Assembly: GCA_034509495.1 (NCBI GenBank) | Contig: CM067515.1 | Location: 11,873,103-11,937,102, forward strand | DNA: 64,000 nt | Reading direction: 5' to 3' | From: Acestrorhynchus altus | Lineage: Eukaryota > Chordata > Actinopteri > Characiformes > Acestrorhynchidae | In this document: positions 59,374 to 64,000 of the stretch, piece by piece | Position numbering within the stretch: the first letter of the stretch is position 1 | Layout of the letters: the number at the start of each line of letters is the position of its first letter | Position numbers and translations under genes: made by a program | The notes under the pieces: model-generated | The model's database searches: none | The model's input: only the letters and a program-made list of their open reading frames with translations | Told to the model about the DNA's origin: nothing

Positions 59374-60000
59374 GTTGTTTGAAATGGACATTATGGACTA
59401 AATGTCAAGAAAAATAAATGCAAAAAAAGTTATGGGCCTCTTTTAAGTTCACAATCAAACTTTCTCCACTATCCACAGAATGTCTTTTCCCTCAGCAATG
59501 CACGGCAACTGTGGCATTCTGCCACGCACATGAAAGGATTGGCTATCCACAATAAGAATTATGAACACTTTTTCTATAGATATGTCCAAGCCCTTGCGCT
59601 TAATGGCCCACTAGAGGAAAGTCACAGCTAAGAGCAGCAAAGACATCTGTTGTGTTCTGGGTTTTATCCCACAATGGCAAAGAGGAAACGACAGCACACA
59701 CAAAAGAGCTGCTGTGAGAAGAGGACTTTTTGTTTTGCTTCAGAGTAGCCGTAAATCAAACAGGATGTGACATCACACAGGAGAATTACCCTTGTGTGCA
59801 GGCAGTGGCATTTGGTTCAGGCCAAACTGGAAAAACAATAGAAGGAATGTATGATGGCACGCCTAAAGGCTAAAGCCTCTCCAGCTACCCTGCTGTGGTC
59901 AAAATACTGTCTCAGATCTGTTTGTTGAGCCATCTTGAGTCTCGTGGTGTTGCTGTGCACTGAAGGTCAACCATGTCTTAACAAATCTTCATGCTTTAAA
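59374..60000. other. Intergenic DNA
   Basis: No gene or repeat recognised. Confidence 0.35.
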
Positions 60001-60900
60001 GGGCCCATATCATGCAAAACCAAGTTTTGATGTGGTATGTAAACACTGATAGGTTCAACCCATACAATTAACACAGGCAAACTAAACTGCATAACTTGTT
60101 TTGAATTCATTGTATATACTGATGTCACATCCATGCTTCCTGTTTAGCTTATTGTAGTATAGCCCAACCCACCCCTAAATAAATTATATGTTTTTCAACT
60201 ACTGATTTTGAATTAGCCAAACTGCATTTACATGCAGTATACATACTATATAGTAGCAGTAAAGGGACGGAAAAGAAAGAGACTTTTTTTATCGTGTTTT
60301 TTTAATTAAAAAATTTTGGCCTATTCATTCTATAGTAGTTTAGCCCCACCCATTCATACTGAGATGATAATGAGTGTTTAATTTGCATTTATTTTAATTA
60401 TAGAAGAATATACACCAATCAACTATAACATTATTTTTGATTAGTGTATTATCTGCGTAGAAGCTGAGCCTTAAAGGGACAGTAACAAAAACATCTTTTG
60501 CATTTTTGTGATGTCAAAATTCATACCTATTCAACCTACAGGCCCCCTTCACAGTTCGTATACAAATATGGCACTATGCATACATTGTGGCATTATGTGT
60601 ACATTGGAATTGGCAATGGAAATGAAGCAGAGGGAACAAATCTGGATATTTCTTGCATTATTCTAAATAAAATTGCCTTTATAGTATTGTTTGTATAGTA
60701 TATTATTTGTATAGTATTGTTCTTAAGTTAGAACTTTGAAAGGAGTAATAATTTAGGCTCTCCTATTCACACTGAAATTATGAGTGTTTATAACTCTGCA
60801 TCTCAGCTTTTAAGGGACAATAATGAAACCAACATTGCCACTGTCATAGAGACATATGGAGTACTGACATTTGCTTTTATTGTGAAATGTAATTAAATAT
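60001..60900. repeat. Diverged repeat with AAAGGGACA words
   Basis: AAGGGCCCATATCATGC (60000), AAAGGGACAGTAACAAAAAC (60473) and AAGGGACAATAATGAAACC (60811) mark related segments. AGTTTAGCCCCACCCATTC (60339) echoes GTATAGCCCAACCCACCC (60157). The AACTATAACATTATTTTTGA end at 60420 resembles family B. Nested old repeats, class uncertain. Confidence 0.45.
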
Positions 60901-61655
60901 ATAAATCTGCAGATCTGTATCATCACACTGTACAAACTGTGAAAGTGTAAAATGAGATGATATATGGTCATGTTGTGTTTTATTATCGATTTATAGAATA
61001 GGACTCAACACAGTGGATTAATGGGATTGATTCCAATTTCTGTTGCCAAAGTGTAAGGATATCTTTTGATGATGTTTTTTTCCCTAGTTTACATTGTCAC
61101 CTTGTTTTTTTCTTGACCAACAAATTACTCCTCAAAGGAACATGTGTCCTCAATTTTAACTGGACATTAGACCGCCTGTCTTTGAACTCCGCTGTGCTGG
61201 AGGTCAGCTTGTTCATGGCTGCAGGCCACAGGGTTTGTGGTGTTTATGGTGTTAGCTGCTGTGTGCTCACACAGGGACACCGCTAAACGAGGTCACAGAT
61301 GCCCCTGGATGTGCTTTGATGAGGCTTTAAAGAGAAATTGCTGAGGGTGGCACACATCGCCTCAGAGAGAGTGGGGTGTTTGCAGTGATACAGTTGACAA
61401 AGACATACAGACAAACACACACAATGCACACTGTGTACTCACACACTCCCTTCAAAAGAGGCAGGAAGGAAGCCCCGGCTGGATTGTCACTGTAGGCATT
61501 GGCTTGCGCTTTTATGCCTTTGTGGTTTTATTATTTGTTGCCATTAGATTTTTTATTGCCCTCTTGTGCCCCCTATTTATGAGCTGCAGCATTTGGGGGC
61601 AGAGCAATATGATCCCTGTGTTGACTAAAGTCTTTTAAATGAGCATATGTCACGA
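60901..61655. other. Intergenic DNA
   Basis: No gene recognised. Confidence 0.35.
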
Positions 61656-61659
61656 TCTA

Positions 61660-62190
61660 TAGAGAGATAGACTGTTGAGGAGGCAGAGGAAGACAGGAAC
61701 GAGAGAAAAGATGTAAGAAATGGTGGGAGAGGGAGGAGCGGGAGAGAGAAACAGAAATGAGCAAATAAGATATACAGAAAGGACAGAGAAAAAAGGAGAG
61801 ACAGAAAGGACAGGTAGGAGAAAAGAAGGAGAGAAAGAAAGGAAAGACAGAGTGACAAACAAAGGAGAGAGCAAGAGAATGAAAAGGAGAGAGGCTGAAA
61901 GGACAGAACGAAGGAGAGTGAGAAAGGGAAAGATAGAATGAAAGAAAGTGATAGAGACAGAAAGGAAAGTGACAGAAGCAAGAGAGAGACAAAGAGAAAG
62001 AAGTAGAGAGGCAGATAGGACAGAGACAAAGGAGGAGATTGAAAGAAGAGAAGAATGAGAGACAGAAATGAAAGGTAGTGACAGAAATAAGACAGACAAA
62101 GAGAAAAAAGGAGAGCAAGAAAGGAAGGAAAGGGAGGCAGGAAGACAGAGACCAAAATAAGGTAAAGGAGAGAAAGAGTAAGAAAAAGAG
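61660..62190. repeat. 530-bp polypurine tract
   Basis: Almost only A and G on the plus strand, in irregular AGAGA/AAGG/GACAGA units. The minus strand is open in all three frames (187-245 codons) because pyrimidine-rich DNA rarely makes stops. Those frames are not genes. Confidence 0.93.
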
Positions 62191-62690
62191 TCCAATGACA
62201 GTCCAGTAAGCACAGTCCTCCTCTGAAGAGGAATAAATACTCACTGTTTGTCTTTAGGGTAGGAATGTCCTCTGGGAACAGAGTGCATCTGAAAAGGCAG
62301 GTCTGTCCAAAAGTTTGCATAGATGAATGGATGGCCTTCTGTCTTTGTTTATATACACACACTCATTGTCAAAAAAAATAGTTGCACTCATAAGGAATTA
62401 GCTGAATGCAATGTATGACTACAATGGTGTCATGCCAGACTGTCATGGAGTCACTCAGAATGGCAGCAGTGACATCTCAGTGACAAGGCTCATTTTTGTT
62501 TTGGTGGAGACAAACAATGAATCCATGTGTGGATATCAAGATCATGGTGTCATGATGTGGGGTGCAGTTTTGTACAATACCAGGTAAAGAGGTCAAATGC
62601 TCTAATCTGAAATATTTACTGATTTGGGAGTACTGCATATATAATCACCCTAATGACACAAAGGTGATACACATTGTTTAGCCACATATC
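62191..62690. other. Intergenic DNA
   Basis: No gene recognised. Confidence 0.3.
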
Positions 62691-62699
62691 AAAGTAGAA

Positions 62700-62935
62700 A
62701 AGAGGCCTGAAGTATTGAATGGAGCAACATCATTCCAGAGAACACAGTTCCACTGCTCCACAGCCTAATGATGAAGGGCTTTATACCCCTCTAGCCCATG
62801 GCTGTCATTAGGGATGATGCCAACATAATGCTGTCATGTTTATCTGCTCCAAATATTAGCACATCTTTGCCAGCAATGGATGCAGCTTAAAATGGCTGAA
62901 TGCATTTATTAGAAGGGGTGTACATTTTTGAACTT

Positions 62936-62940
<5 letters not shown>
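62700..62940 (+). mobile_element. MITE family A copy
   Basis: GAACACAGTTCCACTGCTCC, TACCCCTCTAGCCC, CATGTTTATCTGCTCC, GCTGAATGCATTTATTAG and GGGGTGTACATTTTTGAAC match the family order. The right terminus passes straight into (TG)n. Confidence 0.75.

Positions 62941-63016
<76 letters not shown>
62939..63016. repeat. (TG)39 microsatellite
   Basis: Uninterrupted TG repeat at the right end of a MITE copy. Confidence 0.95.
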
Positions 63017-63018
<2 letters not shown>

Positions 63019-63295
63019 AAAAGGTAAAAACAACAGTATCAGCTTTATTACTGACTGTATTTGTCTGTAACTTATGTCTGTAGTTCCACTTATGTATGAT
63101 CGCAGGACGTAAGAAGTGATAGATGTCTAAGCTATTATTATGTAGCTACATTAACATCATAACCACATTGCAATACATGCTTATATGGCTGATGGCATCA
63201 CTATCTATAAAAATGACATAGCTTCTACAGGCAACAGAGGGTAGAATAAGTTCTAGCATCTATTGCACCACTGTCTATTGAGTTTCTGATGAAAG

Positions 63296-63298
<3 letters not shown>

Positions 63299-63387
<89 letters not shown>
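63299..63387. repeat. (TG)44 microsatellite
   Basis: The longest uninterrupted TG repeat that lies wholly within the window. Confidence 0.95.
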
Positions 63388-63390
<3 letters not shown>

Positions 63391-63619
63391 CAACACTCCC
63401 CAATAACCAAAGCTAACACAAAAAGGATTGCTAGTGGAGATCCAGCAGGGGCTCTGCGGCTGTGTCATTCCACTCCGGCCGTGGAGAGCAAATACCGGGC
63501 CCTAGCAACCTGCAGGAGGGGCACAGCACAACAGGGGAGTTAGCTTAGCTGCACCACAGTGCATGACCCCGACACGACCCTTTAGCGCCTCAACAATCAC
63601 TTGTAGCCAGCTGGAGATG

Positions 63620-63621
<2 letters not shown>

Positions 63622-63680
<59 letters not shown>
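63622..63680. repeat. (TG)29 microsatellite
   Basis: Uninterrupted TG repeat. Confidence 0.95.
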
Positions 63681-63682
<2 letters not shown>

Positions 63683-63876
63683 TGAGTGTGCATATGGGGG
63701 GTGAAGGGTGTAGGGGGGTGAGCAGGGTACTGAATGAAACCCAATCAGCTCAGGTTCCTGCTCAGCATGTGTCCCGGACACGGAGAAAAGAGAGCCGTGT
63801 GGGACTTAGTGCTAACTCTAAGGCTGCCATAGCTGCCATAAAGAAACAAGAGGCCCTCTCTCACTCACTTTCTCAC

Positions 63877-63887
<11 letters not shown>

Positions 63888-63938
<51 letters not shown>

Positions 63939-63939
63939 N

Positions 63940-64000
<61 letters not shown>
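63888..64000. repeat. Compound (TC)n(AC)n microsatellite at window edge
   Basis: (CT)n to 63928, then (AC)n to the end of the window. The only ambiguous base in the window (N) is at 63939, inside the AC tract. Confidence 0.95.

Noticed and set aside
61625..62362. 245-codon minus-strand ORF rich in serine, leucine and phenylalanine, with two more in other frames
   Set aside because: All three frames are open because the strand is almost pure pyrimidine. They are composition artefacts, not membrane proteins.

Overview
The window looks like vertebrate, and specifically teleost, nuclear DNA. It contains one clear gene, a single-exon Frizzled receptor that matches frizzled-10. Around the gene are very dense dinucleotide microsatellites, especially (TG)n/(CA)n, and decayed transposons typical of fish: Tc1-like DNA elements, L2-clade and Rex1/Jockey-like LINE reverse-transcriptase pieces, hAT-like and Tc1-like MITEs, and tRNA-SINE-like fragments. 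Species cannot be decided from the sequence. Most open reading frames here are artefacts of (TG)n, (GA)n or (TC)n tracts, which contain no stop codons in some frames.

Layout. 0-6.7 kb: a foldback Tc1 derivative (127-614), a degraded minus-strand LINE (about 780-2250), a minisatellite followed by a Tc1 transposase N-terminal remnant (3.3-3.9 kb), a perfect 32-bp-stem hairpin (3960-4067), a 5'-truncated plus-strand L2 3' end (4575-5690) and a MITE (6.2-6.65 kb). 7.2-8.4 kb: a large inverted repeat with GGTTAG-like arms and mirrored TG/CA tracts. 8.4-22.8 kb: gene-free DNA with microsatellites, MITE remnants and a second small hairpin. 22.9-26.3 kb: the fzd10 locus on the minus strand, with candidate poly(A) signals, an intact 583-codon ORF and a CpG-rich upstream region with inverted CCAAT and GC boxes. 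26.3-34 kb: AT-rich, mostly single-copy intergenic DNA. 34-51 kb: satellite-like tracts (CTACACTCCT-type minisatellite, TTCTC pentamers, AAT trimers, GA/CT tracts) with LINE and SINE fragments. 51.6-55.3 kb: a long minus-strand L2 that landed in a tandem array of about 65-bp units and was itself interrupted, within the reverse-transcriptase active-site motif, by a 395-bp LTR-like insert. 57.5-59.4 kb: an hAT-type MITE and a full-length Tc1 element with intact termini but a dead transposase. 60-64 kb: a repeat-derived stretch, a long polypurine tract and more microsatellites up to the window edge.

The only gene expected to make protein is fzd10, a seven-pass Wnt receptor. No other cellular gene, tRNA, rRNA or CRISPR array was found. 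The most unusual structures are the long perfect or near-perfect inverted repeats and the nested insertions. Transposon family names rest on recalled similarity and were not searched.
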